Below, one piece after another: positions 36,290 through 47,328 of a stretch of DNA of 64,000 bases. Every line of letters starts with the position of its first letter. Position 1 is the stretch's first letter. Both the position numbers and the translations under genes were made by a program. This DNA comes from Citrus sinensis (lineage: Eukaryota > Streptophyta > Magnoliopsida > Sapindales > Rutaceae): assembly GCF_022201045.2 (NCBI RefSeq), contig NC_068559.1, positions 23,071,501-23,135,500 of the forward strand. Direction: 5' to 3'. The notes under the pieces were generated by a model. The model worked only from the letters and a program-made list of their open reading frames with translations, was not told where the DNA came from and made no database searches.

Positions 36290-36690
36290 CAAAGATTGGG
36301 ATTCCCTACCACTAGTAATAATTTAATTATTGAAATTGATGATTCTAATAATCACTAGGGTGTTGTACTAAAAACAAATCAAGAAAAGATTTATAGATAT
36401 ACCAATGGAACATTTATACCTGCAGAAAAGAATTATCATAGTAATGAAAAAGGACTTGTTAGCTATTAAAAACGGAATAGCTAAATTTATTTTTCTTTTT
36501 CTTACCAAAAAAATTTAAGATGAGATCTGAGAACACTCAAGTCAAAAGAGTTATATTTAATAAATTGCCTAATTTATCTCGATATAAAAGGTTAATTAGA
36601 TGGCAACAGTTCTTTGCTGAATATGATTTTGAAATTGAGTATATTAAAAGATCTAATAATAGTATTGCAGATTTCCTTAGCTGAGAATAT
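36290..36690 (+). pseudogene. Viral RNase H remnant
   Basis: The plus strand carries an IEIDDSN-like start near 36330 and the conserved C-terminal text LIRWQQFFAEYDFEIEYI near 36594-36650, followed by NNSIADFLS. This ending is typical of caulimovirid RNase H rather than of Ty3/gypsy integrase-bearing polyproteins. No integrase follows, which supports a pararetrovirus. Confidence 0.8.
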
Positions 36691-36699
36691 AATTAAGAG

Positions 36700-37950
36700 C
36701 AGTATTTCCAAAATATTAAAAGGTATAATGATGTGATCTAAAGGTCAAGAATTACTTTTCCAGGACAATTAAGTGATTTATAATGGGCTTGCCATAATAG
36801 ATGATGCCCATGAAAAATTGAGCAAACTTTATTCAGACAAAAGTTTACAAAATCATCCAGAAGTCCAGACTTCAAAGCAATATATTAGCATTATACCAAA
36901 AAAAGGTCCATTTCAAGGATCAAATTGAAGGGCAGATTACCCAGATTTCTTCATAGAACTCAAAGATCACACATCCAGAGAAATTTCTCACAATTAATGA
37001 TCTTAAAGAACAATATATAAAGAAAAAAGGTTCTCAAAACTCTTCAGTAAGTTCAAAGCCTCAATATGACAGAAGCAGACAGTCTATTCTAATGGTTAAA
37101 ATCTCATTAGGAAACAACTACGCTTACGATTATAAAAGAATGGGTAAAATATCATATAGGATTCATCCCACCCAAGCTATAGTACCAAAGCATTCAAGGT
37201 AATACTCAATGATTAACTTTGTTCTAGGAGCCGATCTAAAATTGATAAAAAATCATGTTTGAATATGGTTTTCTTAACTTTGTTTATGTCAATGTTGATT
37301 GCATGGAATTAGAAGAGCTCCTAGAAAAAAATTAAAAAGGCTACCAATGACCTCAAAAAGATATCTAAGGCGCAAGAAATTATTTTTATCAAGATTCTCA
37401 CTATTGCCTTGAATACTGTGATAATAAGTGGTATCAAACACATCATACGATTTAAGTTGACATTAACAGTAAGAAAGTAAATCCAACTATTGATCTAGAT
37501 TAGGTCTACAAAGAGTATGATCCCGAATGATCCGAACTTAAAGCTCGCAGTAGCAAAAGTGTCGTTGAGATGACAGTCGTCTATGAATTCACTTGAGAGG
37601 ATAAGTAAAGAAAAAGTGCAACTTCAAAAGACCATAAAAGAATATATAATTTTTTCTATGACCAGAAAGGAAAACATACTAAACAGATAATATTGAAAAA
37701 GGAAAAAAAGCAATATATGACAATCTTGTATAATTCAATTTGCTAGCACACCATGAGATATGTAAGGTGTTAAAGTATCAGTCATCATACGGCTACTTTT
37801 ACAAATAATCAAAAGGAAAATCTAGCGGGAAAGACATGTTGTTAGATGAAGGGCTCATAACAGGCATATGGCAAAAAAGTCACTGAAAAGATAAAAGATG
37901 CTAGCTGAAAGCATCAATAATTTAAAGGAAAAGATTCTAAAAGAATAAAA
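36700..37950 (+). pseudogene. Viral inclusion/transactivator-like ORF remnant
   Basis: This region follows the RNase H remnant, where caulimovirids encode the inclusion-body/translational transactivator protein. Its second part is duplicated on the minus strand in the left arm (about 34.6 down to 33.7 kb), and both copies can be aligned as coding-like text with many stops. The assignment rests on position more than on motif. Confidence 0.45.
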
Positions 37951-39366
37951 CTTATCAGAACCATGTAAAAGATGTTGACCAACAGAAAAAGAAGAGAAGA
38001 GCTGTCTTCAATAATAAAAATGGCAAGGGTCAACTTATCTCAAAGGAATCCACCATCGACAAGGAAAATGTAATAAGTGTCATGTAAAAAGAGATAATCT
38101 TATCTCTTCAAGCTTATAAATAGAATCATGTAAGAAGTAGAGGACATCATATGTCTAATCCTTCACCCGCCATTTGCATTCTATAATTTTCCTTCATAAA
38201 AATTCTAGTTATGAAATAATTTTTTAGTGAAATTATCAACTTCATATATCTTATATATTCTTAGAGATTAACCAAGAATCTTACGTGCTAACAATTGTGT
38301 TAAATGAAGAAGATTTCTTGTTACTAAGCATTCTTTCAAAGACAATTATAAGAAATTCACTTAGGCATTTCCTATTAGACCAGTCTGTTGTATGTTGCAT
38401 TAGGCCGTGTGGAATAGTCACTGGAGTAATCTAACATGATATATGGAGTTACGGCAGTGCTGACCGTGAACTAATCTACGGTTGAAGACAATTAGTGAAT
38501 TTATTCCAAAATACCGAGGATAGTACAATGATTAATAATCTTGAACTATCTTCTTATATTTTATCAACAAACAAAAGCATACTGGACTTTGTTTTCTAGG
38601 GTTTTATAAGAGAGTAAGTGATAAAAGTAACTTAAACTCATAAAAATGGAGAGATCACTTAACAAGTTTTTAGTTACAATTAATAATTTAGATTCTAGTC
38701 AAGAATATCAAGTTATTTATATAGTTTCTATTATTAAAACTATTAATTACAAGCAAACGCTTGTACAAAGAGATGAAAAGGATAAACCTTAATAATGACC
38801 AAGAAATATTTGATTCATTCAAAGAAGAAAATATAATAGCATTAATGGAATCCATATTAATTAGTTTGGAAATAATCTAAGGCAGGTGTCGAGTTAATAA
38901 CATAACTCAAAATTGTCCATACTGGATAATAATAATAATAATCATATGAACCTTTTAATCCAAGATGCTGAATTACAATTTCTATTGAAAGCCTAGATGC
39001 TATGTATTTTAGTTAGGAAGATAACCAGTAGATAACATAAATAATTAAATATGTTGAAGGAAAAAATTTAGTCTATGTCTTAAAATAGACAAATAATTAT
39101 AAATGTAGGATCAAATTTAGAATATATAAATTTTTATGAACATGATAATTATTTAGAGCTTTATAAAATTATAATTAATACATTCAAAAATTTTAGGAAT
39201 AAATATAGAAGATATGGAAGGAAAAATACTCAAGTTGATCAAAATTAATAAAACTAGAATAAAAACCTTAAATTTTAAAATTCACAAAAATCTAACGTAT
39301 TTTACAAAAGGATCCCTGTGGTACTAAGTGTTTGGTACTCATTGTTGTAAGCATATTAGTATTGTA
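36980..39366. repeat. Right arm of the ~2.3-kb inverted repeat (viral)
   Basis: Reverse complement of about 32345-34670. It holds the inclusion/transactivator-like region (to about 37950), the intergenic promoter (38000-38600) and the start of the coat-protein frame (from about 38640). The viral match stops abruptly near 39366, within text that in the left copy continues into the coat region, so the right copy is truncated there. Confidence 0.85.
38115..38122 (+). promoter_or_regulatory. TATA box of the right viral copy
   Basis: TATAAATA lies in the viral intergenic region, about 520 bp before the coat-like frame. The equivalent site in the left arm (33575-33582, minus) is also intact. Whether either still drives transcription cannot be told. 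Confidence 0.55.
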
Positions 39367-39800
39367 ATTTATTAATAATCTTTTTATTTTTATTGCTTTG
39401 CCTTTGGATGTAATTTATCATCATCTGCCATCTTTAAGCCTCAATTTCAGTCTAATACAACAAATGATTCTCTATCTACTGATATTTTTCTAAATCTTTT
39501 TAACTACTGCATTGATAATACACATACGTTTATTTGCTTATAAAACCTCTATCTAGTAACCATGTATAACTAACAATGATGACAATTTCATACATACTTT
39601 GTTCAACTATTAATAATATTTGATAGTATTAAAGAAAATAGTTTAGTTTATCTTTTTTTATTTTTTTATTATAATTGAATCCTAGTAATGAATCATTACA
39701 AGGAGTTTTGTTTTATCTTATTTTATTTTATTTTTTAAAAAGAAGCAATTACTAAGCAAAGCACGATAGAACAATTAAAAATATATTAAAATAAAGAACA
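39367..39800. other. AT-rich spacer downstream of the acidic-protein gene
   Basis: Non-viral sequence resumes here. It contains poly-T/TTTTA runs (39654-39735) and would include the 3' UTR of the minus-strand gene at 39804-40370. No gene was seen. Confidence 0.5.
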
Positions 39801-39803
39801 TTA

Positions 39804-40370
39804 TTACTGTTTACGGCGGCCCTTATTACGTTGAGGTTGTTCTTCATCATCATCGGAATCGGAATCAGTGTCACGATCAGAATCTTTATCATCATCATCA
39901 TCGGACGGAGGCGAAGGATCGAGACGAGCGGCATCCTTAGCCCAGCGAATTATCTTCTCAACTTCATCCTCTCCATCATCAACATCACCATCCGGTATTT
40001 TGGGACCAACAGCCACTCCATCATATTTCTTATCATCATTAGCAGAGGACGAAGAAGAAGAAGCTTTAAGAGCCGCTAATCTCGCAGAGAGGTCGTCTCC
40101 GAGAGAACTCTTCAATTCGTCGTCAACGCTAACATTACGATGAGTTTGAGATTGAGATGGTGTTGCTGATTGAGACTTAGATTGACGAGGGACGGAGGGT
40201 CGGGATCTGAGGGCTTGAAATCGACGGTCGAGATCGGCGTCGAGGTAATTGGAAGAGATGCTTGCTATGTGGGAATCCACGGAGAGTTTCAAGAGCATCT
40301 CATCATGTGCTGCTTCCAGTAGTTTTTCCACTTCATTACTTTGATCGCTCTTACTGTTATTTTTCTCCAT
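39804..40370 (-). CDS. Small acidic protein with two MIM1-like motifs (possible ESCRT partner)
   Basis: A single-exon frame encodes 188 residues and ends in a double stop (TAATAA). I do not recognise a named family with confidence. Two short segments, DADLDRRFQALRSR (44-57) and GDDLSARLAALKAS (91-104), fit the MIM1 pattern (D/E-x-x-L-x-x-R-L/F-x-x-L-R/K) by which ESCRT-III tails and the abscission regulator ANCHR bind MIT domains. The N-terminal 40 residues look helical. Residues 60-80 are Ser/Gln-rich. Residues 130-150 contain DEVEKIIRWAKDAARLDPSPP, and the tail is Asp/Ser-rich, then basic. Composition bias on both strands (Ser/Asp codons) produces mirror frames, but only this one has motif structure. 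The codon pattern and a clean start favour a real gene. Confidence 0.7.
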   Translation of the reverse strand: MEKNNSKSDQSNEVEKLLEAAHDEMLLKLSVDSHIASISSNYLDADLDRRFQALRSRPSVPRQSKSQSATPSQSQTHRNVSVDDELKSSLGDDLSARLAALKASSSSSSANDDKKYDGVAVGPKIPDGDVDDGEDEVEKIIRWAKDAARLDPSPPSDDDDDKDSDRDTDSDSDDDEEQPQRNKGRRKQ

Positions 40371-41129
40371 TTTTCTCCCTTCCTTTCGCTCTATCTCGGT
40401 GCCTTGCCTCCTCTGTATTCTTTATTTCTTTTGTCATACTCGTTGGAAGGACAGCATGATTCAAATTATCATGCAATTGGCGTTCAATTACTGAAATATC
40501 CTTGCACTTTAAAAAAAAATTTATCAACACGTTATTTTTCAAATTTGGTCTACTAGGCTTGACCGGTTGTGTATTGTATCGTGTGGTGAAGCTGGGTAGA
40601 TTTATCTTGAGACAAAAAATGAAAATGTGAAGAAATGAGAGCACATATTGGAATAAGGAATCGCAACATAAATTAGTTATATATTATAATAAGCCCCGCA
40701 GATCTCCATTGAAGAAATGTCTAACCATGAACAAACAACTACCGCCACTAATAATAAAAATTGACAGAATTAAAGGCCTCATTAGAGAGAAAGCTCATTA
40801 TGGTAAATCTCTCTACTTCCATTGAATTAAAAATTCTACAGCTCTTAAATAAGATTAAAAGAAAATGGGGTAAAAAATAATAATAATAGCTTCAAACAGT
40901 ACAGCAATAAATGAGGCTCTAAAATTGTTGCAGCATCTAATGCCACCCCGCGATTAATGTTTTACTCAAAGCCAAAAGCAGTCAGTATAAAATGAATTTT
41001 ATGATTTTCAAACAGAAGGCAAGCAAGGTTGAAACAGAGATCTGCTTCGTTGCTATTCGCTAACAACAATGGGCTCACGTAAATTAAATAAAATAGTACA
41101 CCACTGAACTCCTAATTCATCAGTTTTTT
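40371..41129. other. Spacer between the acidic-protein gene and the TOM40 stop
   Basis: It holds the upstream region of the acidic-protein gene and the 3' UTR of TOM40. The pyrimidine-rich stretch at 40360-40440 is probable 5' UTR. No other gene was seen. Confidence 0.45.
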
Positions 41130-44100
41130 TTAGCCCACTGTCAAACCAAAGCCGAACTTGTAATCCTTCTTCCTGTGATCTATCTGCAAGAAACATAAAC
41201 TCCAATAACTGTTAGTTAAAATATTGCTGATTAAGCTCTCCTGCAAAGATTAGACATGGATAAGGATGGGATCCTCACCTCAGCAGAAAGAATAAAATTA
41301 AGGCCCATATTTAACCGCTCCTCCAGGTAAGCGGCAGCACAGCCATTGGAATCAATCTTCCCTCTCAGACGACACTGAAACAACCACAACACCAGTAATG
41401 TATGTGTTTAATTTTAATACTGAAGTGTAGTTGCTGTATGTGATGACCACAAACAGACAATGATTGTATACATTCATTAAGATTAAAGGTTGCAACCGAT
41501 GACCCAGGTGATATTTGGTCTGCGACATGGGCATAATGTACTAAATGAAGTTACTCTATAAAGAACAAAGGTCTACCATGTCCAGAAAAGATGTTGGCGT
41601 CATACTGACTCGATATAGAGTGAATCACTACATATTGCATGCCTTCTATAACAATTACGATATAAAACAAACTCAATATTCAAATCCAAGGAACATTATG
41701 TCATGATTAATGAGGTGAAGTTTCTATACACAAAACAGATAGAACCTTTTTCGATTTCAGGGAAAAAGCATGGTGCAAGAACAGTTTTCAAGTACTCGTG
41801 GCAACCAACCCCATCTCTATTTTCTTTATTTTATTATGTCAAAATTATGGTTCTCATAGTATAACCCTTACTTTCATTGGCTCAGTCGTATTGAATTAAA
41901 ATTTACTAATTATTTGTTTTATAACAGCTTAAAACATATCCTACCAGAAATAGACAAAAAGAAGAGCTTTGTTATACAATAGATTAGAACTTAGCAGATT
42001 TTTTAATAACAAAAGATCTATTACAAAGTAAAAAGTAATCCATATTTTGTAAATCTTTTCCTAAAAATAGAAATTGCATTCAATGAACGCAAAATAAATG
42101 TCATACAGACAAATGCGCGAGCCAATATTCAAAGCTCAGAAACAGTAGAATATATCTGCAAATATACCTGTCTAAGGATGTAATCATAACCAACACTAGA
42201 TGTGACATCTCTTGACATGTAGTTGTACATGAGATCTGTTGCTAGAGAAACCTTGATAAAAAAAAATGGTATAAGAAATATGCCCAGATAACAAATGGCA
42301 CTCATTTGAAAGAGATAAGAATTAAAAAAAAAAAAAAATCTCAGCCTTCTCACCTTCTCTGATAACTTCTGCACATAGCTCAGAGCAACCATTCCAGTAC
42401 TAGCAACTTGCCCTGTGGCAACCTGCAGGTAGAAGAAAATATAATCTGGTCAAGCAAGTTTAAAGCAAACTGAGATTGACTGCTCTTCTTAAATAAAAGA
42501 ACAAGAATTATCACATAAACTCCGATATTCAATAAGAATAAAAGCCTCTAAATGTCAAGCGAATAAAAGCCCCAATGCATTTTTATCTGAAAAGAGCCAG
42601 GAAAAAAAAAACACACATCCCACCAACCCTTGCTACCATGCCAAAAGTTCCGCAATCCAAAAAAGCGGTTTGGATGGCAGCCCTATGGTGTATGTTGGTG
42701 TTTGAGTGGTAAAAGGCCCTCAGATTCAAACAACAGGTCAAAGGTTCAAAACTCTATAAGGCCATTTACCTGGGAAATTTGTATTCCACAAGTTCCCTAA
42801 CTACCCAGGTTGTATAGTTTGGCAGTCATCCCCTGTTAAGGAATCTGATGAACTAGAAAGATCAATAGAATTTTGGATATCAACCAAAAAAGAAAGGTGA
42901 TTTGAAAGGTTAAAAAAAAGCAATTTTTAGGGGTCAAAAATATTTAGGTTTCACCGGACAAGGTGCCTGGAAGAATAAAGTACTCTTGCTCTGCTAAATT
43001 GAGATCACAATCTTGACTTAAAAGAAATTGCCTGAGGCTAAAAAATCTCAATAAGATTCCAAAACAATTCAAGCATCTGTACAACAGTGTGGGGGAGAGG
43101 GATAGAGAAAATACAATTACCTCAGTAGCTCTTAAAATATTGAAGCAAACATTCATTGCAAGTGTACTACATAACATTGGGTGGTACTTCCACAGACTAC
43201 ATGTTAACCTTACTACCAATATGAATCCCTATATGCTATTTTTATTTAATTAATTGTCATTATTGTTGCTTTATAAGAAATGGAGAAAGCTTTATAGTGT
43301 CAGAGGTAAATCCGTCACTGCTATTGCCTACAAGATGTTACACAGGCAGGGGTAATAGACCATATGACGGCAAACATCATGTGAAGAACACAAATAAAGT
43401 ACATTACCATCTTATCGTTTTCATATCGAGCAGCATAACCAATACCCGACTTTCGATGCTGACCAGCCCAAAATACTTCACCACCCAAAGACAAATGTGG
43501 AGACACATTCTGGAAAATTATGCAAAGAGTTAAAATTAATATAAAAAATGTGTACAGTGATTTTTTAGTATGTAATTATACCCTAACAAGCAGTTAAGAA
43601 AAACTATTGAGATCAATGCACAATAACAAACCAATATAAAAAAATCCTCAGAAATAGATACAGTTGTATCAAGAACAGTAGTGCAATTTTCGAACTAACA
43701 ATCATATATTTGTACACTGTGAGCAGCAAAGCAAAATTATGTAAAAACTAAAGTTAAAATTCTTCTAGAAAGTTTTCAGCTGTGTCTACATGGTGTACTA
43801 TGTCCTAGCTGTATTGAATAACTCCAGATTTCCAATGCTGATTTTGTCCACAAAATAAAAGAAAATGTAAGCAAAACTAGTGTCCAGAGCTCTACAGTCT
43901 CCCAACCAATAAAATACTATAGACATCATTAGTCATAGGCATGTCAATAAGATCCTGTTTCTTCATGTAAATATGTATGTTATCCATGCAAAACGTAACA
44001 GTATTGCATTGCTTGATCAGACACATACCTGGATGTAACTGGCTCCAAATAGGGCACCATTTCCGAACTGAAACTGAGTCCTGTAGTCCTTACCCTGCAT

Positions 44101-45952
44101 TTTGTGTTTTTTTTTTTGGGGGGGGGGAGTGGGTAAGTCAAACCAGGAGCTGAATAATTCACAATTGTAAAAGCAAAATTGTGGTTCATAAAATGTGAAT
44201 CTTAAAAGAGTTTTTTCCACAAATAACCTAGCCCACAGTTGTTGATAAGTTTGAAGATAATGCAATTTGCATGCAGTAGTTCTTTGTAGTAAACACAAGG
44301 TGATTTGCAACACAATATACATAAAAGGATCATTTGTCCTAATACATTGAGGTTTTCTCCAAAAACTTCATACATGACAGGACAATCCTGTTGACTTCAA
44401 GCTCCGCGCAGCAAGAAATGAGACCCAGCTTACTCCAGGAAAGAGGAACCCCAAAAAAAAAAGAACCTTACATGGTCACCTCGGTAAGAATGAAATAAAA
44501 AGATGCTCAATGCATTTAGTATATTGTTTATCATGCTTGTAGACAAACAAGATAAGCACAAGCACAATGATCAGTAAGAATGGTTGACCTTATAATCAAA
44601 GTTGATCATGCCATGTGACATATGAGGCTCATTTGTAAGCTGAAAGAGCAAAAACAAAGTTAATGTTATGCCTATGAAAAGCATAGTTTCTGCGAAAACC
44701 AAAGAGGGGCACAAAATCAGAAGGAAAAGAAATGGCATTAATAGGATTTTACCTGAGCATTAGCTTTCAAAGAAAGATTGTCGGACAGATCACACTTCAC
44801 TCTAGCATTTAGTCTGCCATCGGTCAATACCCTCCCAATGAGCATCAACTGTGGGAAAACCATCAGTACTATTACAATCAAATAATTTTATTTTAATATA
44901 AGTATGGTAACAACCACTTACCTTTGGGTCAATATAGTTAGCACCGAACTCATAGTGAGCAGTAGGGATTTTAATGGTTTCTGTGGATTGTGAAGGAATT
45001 TCTGTTGGTCCCATGATCACACTGATGCATTGTTGATAAGTTTTAGTCATCAAAACCAATAAATAATATAGACAAAGGTAAGTACGCAAATGTGTTTGTG
45101 TGTGTAGACACACGCACACATTTAACGAACGAAAAAATGAATAAAAATGATGATCAATTTACCTATGACTGAGTGAGAATTTCTGATTAAGTCCTTTGGT
45201 AAAATCAAAGCGCAATCCCTCAAAAAGTTCCGGCTTCAAAGACACTGACAAAGATCTAGGTTACAGTCGTTGTACAAACTACAATATCATAAAACAACCA
45301 CCCAAATACTTCCTTTAATTAAACTTTCTCCCAATGCTACTTTCAGTACAAGATCTTCAACAAAAATACAGGAAACCCCCCTTTCGTTTTAGACCCCAAA
45401 AAATAAAAAAATGAAAAAAATAAATAACACACAAACATACACGCACCAAAAAGAAGAAGAAATTATTCCTCTGTTAATCTACACTCAAATGTACAACCAA
45501 AAACTAGTGAAATTAAAAAAAAAAATTCACATTTAACCATAAGCAAACAAATAATAAAGTTTCAAAATTAGATTTTGTACCCAAACAAAATCCTGTCAAA
45601 TATCAATTTTATCAGCTCAAAAAACAAAAGAATTTATTATAACAGGCATATTAACGTACATATCCATATCAATTAAACCCACAAAAACAAGTAAAACCCT
45701 CAGAAACAAAATCAAAGACAAGAGACAAACAAAACAGGAAAAAAAAATAACATAAAGCTCTGTACTATTGTTATAGTGGCGAGTAAAATAAGAATAAGGA
45801 TGATAAAGGTACAAACTTAAAGCTTCGCGATGGATTTCCTCATAGGGAATCGGGCAAGGCAAGTTCATGTAATCAACTTTCTCTTCTTCCTTAGGCTTGG
45901 CCGTCGATGCGTCAGGTTTCACTGTTGTACCGGGAGGTACAAGGCCCGCCAT
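41130..45952 (-). CDS. TOM40: TOM40, mitochondrial outer-membrane import channel
   Basis: Eleven exons join in phase: 45817-45952, 45163-45244, 44922-45021, 44753-44848, 44589-44639, 44029-44094, 43408-43509, 42354-42422, 42168-42251, 41279-41374 and 41130-41183. The product is 311 residues, close to plant TOM40 length. TOM40 is the beta-barrel pore through which precursor proteins cross the mitochondrial outer membrane. Diagnostic text includes [51 protein letters not shown] and [14 protein letters not shown]. It ends with [12 protein letters not shown], a beta-signal-type C-terminus for insertion by the SAM complex. I used the Met at 45952 (MAGLVPP), which aligns with known plant starts; an in-frame Met at 45976 would add MKANAAAA. 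Intron 7 carries a SINE. Confidence 0.93.
42690..42864 (+). mobile_element. tRNA-derived SINE in a TOM40 intron (antisense)
   Basis: A box A-like tttgagtggtaaaaggc (42701) and box B-like ggttcaaaact (42743-42753) are spaced as in tRNA-derived SINEs. The following sequence (ccaggttgtatagtttggc, then cccctgttaagg) aligns with 28380-28440, so both belong to one family. Relative to TOM40 it is antisense. Borders are approximate. Confidence 0.6.
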
Positions 45953-46040
45953 TGCTGCTGCTGCGTTTGCCTTCACTCAAGTAAAGAAGCGGGCGAAAGT
46001 AAATGGAAAAAGAGGGTTTGGGGCTCCTTACGGGGGTTTT

Positions 46041-46250
46041 TGAGAGGGTTTTATGTGAACTCCTTTTGTGGGACCACACCCTCGTTTTCTTTTCTTTTTT
46101 TTTTCTTTTTTCTTTCTTAAAAAAATTTGATCTCAAGCTTGTTTTCTGAGAGGGTTTTATGTGAACTCCTTTCGTGGGACCACACCCTCGTTTTCTTTTC
46201 TTTTTTTCTTTTTATTTTTTCTTTCTTAAAAAAATTTGATCTCAAACTTT
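46041..46250. repeat. 106-bp tandem duplication just upstream of TOM40
   Basis: The unit starts at tgagagggttttatgtgaac (46041) and again at 46147. The copies differ by a few substitutions and by the length of the poly-pyrimidine stretch. The first copy begins less than 100 bases from the TOM40 start, so the duplication covers its 5' UTR or core promoter. Confidence 0.9.
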
Positions 46251-47320
46251 TTTTTCCGCTCCCATTACTCTTAATTGGTAAATATTAATATCTTAGTTTT
46301 ATTTGTGAAAGTAAACATCCACAGAGATTGTATGACGATACAAATTAAGATAATGTTATGGTGTTTTGATAATGATTAACGAGTAGAAAATTAATTTATT
46401 TGTAATTAATATGTGGTTTGATATTTTGATTTAGTAGACAAATAACCAATAGTTTTAAATTTAAAAGACTAACAGATCCATTGATGAATATTTTTATTTA
46501 TAATGGTTAAGTGCGTGTCAATGTCATCAATCCGAAACACACGTATACTAGTTATATTCAAAATAAATCGATTCCATTTATTTTATATTCTATTATAACA
46601 AGATACTGATTGATGACATAATTTATTCATTGATGGTTTTAGCCTAATGATAGATTTATTGAGGGCACAATTAGAATTCTCATTAGTTTTATTACGAGAA
46701 CTTAAATAAATTCACATTCTTTTAATAAATACACTTCTCAAATATTAATGGGTGTAAACATACTTCCTTAAGTGAAGAGATAGAAACCGCATCTTTGATT
46801 ATTGTAGATTTTCAAACTATGCTCATTAAAAATCGAGATATAATACAAATAAATGTATAAATTTAAATTATCAAAAATCGCATGCCGTCTATACATGAAG
46901 ATTGTATGTAGATTGTAAAAAATTCAAAGAAAAAAAAAAGAGCTTTATTTGTTTACAAATTTTGTTAATAATAATAATAATAATACTAGATTTTTGGTTG
47001 GCCGTTGGGGATTATATTTAACAAATCATGGATTAATTAATAATAGGCATTTTCAGTGAAATCCATTGAAGCATAATGTGGATAGTGGCAAGACTTTGTG
47101 CTATGCTGCAATTAACTGTTGGCTCATGTGATTCCCAACTGTAGTAGTAGTTTGAGAATGTCAATGGCCTGTGAGGCAAGTAACGGACCTACTTCTGAGA
47201 TTGATAATGAATCTGACTACCAAGCCTCGAAGGCATCCGGCATGAGTAGAAGACTTTGCCATTGGGTCCACTCCTGTCAAAATAACTCGGCCCAAGCCAT
47301 TGGTAAACCCCAGTAACAAC
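46251..47320. other. AT-rich upstream DNA between TOM40 and the hAT element
   Basis: No gene seen. There is an (ATA)n run at about 46967-46985. The frames here are short and unlike known proteins. Confidence 0.5.
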
Positions 47321-47328
47321 AAATTTTG
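47321..47328. repeat. Left target-site duplication of the hAT element
   Basis: The string aaattttg is repeated exactly at 48327-48334. Eight bases is the standard target-site duplication for the hAT superfamily. Confidence 0.9.

Larger units (their letters stand above)
30200..39366. mobile_element. Endogenous pararetrovirus (Caulimoviridae) locus, rearranged and decayed
   Basis: The locus combines two partial viral copies. The left copy reads on the minus strand (34.7 down to 30.2 kb): inclusion/transactivator-like region, intergenic promoter, coat region, movement protein. The right copy reads on the plus strand (34.7 up to 39.4 kb): protease, reverse transcriptase, RNase H, the same inclusion-like region, promoter, and start of the coat region. 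They meet head to head near 34.67 kb. A coat-like region directly before a movement protein, with a separate protease-RT-RNase H unit, resembles Cavemovirus/Solendovirus layout, though genus assignment is inference. Every reading frame has stops or shifts, so no functional viral protein is encoded. Confidence 0.8.

Noticed and set aside
37431..37442. tggtatcaaaca, resembling the tRNA-Met primer-binding site of pararetroviruses
   Set aside because: It lies inside the inclusion-protein-like region, upstream of the viral TATA box, while a primer site should follow the promoter. The equivalent place in the other arm differs.
30200..39366. The inverted arms as long terminal repeats of a retrotransposon
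   Set aside because: LTRs are direct repeats. These arms are inverted and contain coding-like text as well as a promoter, and no integrase follows RNase H.
39831..40143. Plus-strand frames opposite the acidic-protein gene
   Set aside because: They mirror Asp/Ser-rich codons of the minus-strand gene and show only Ile or Ser/Glu runs without motif structure.
45617..45976. 119-residue frame reading through from TOM40 exon 1
   Set aside because: It is exon 1 running on into the intron; family alignment requires the splice at 45817/45816.
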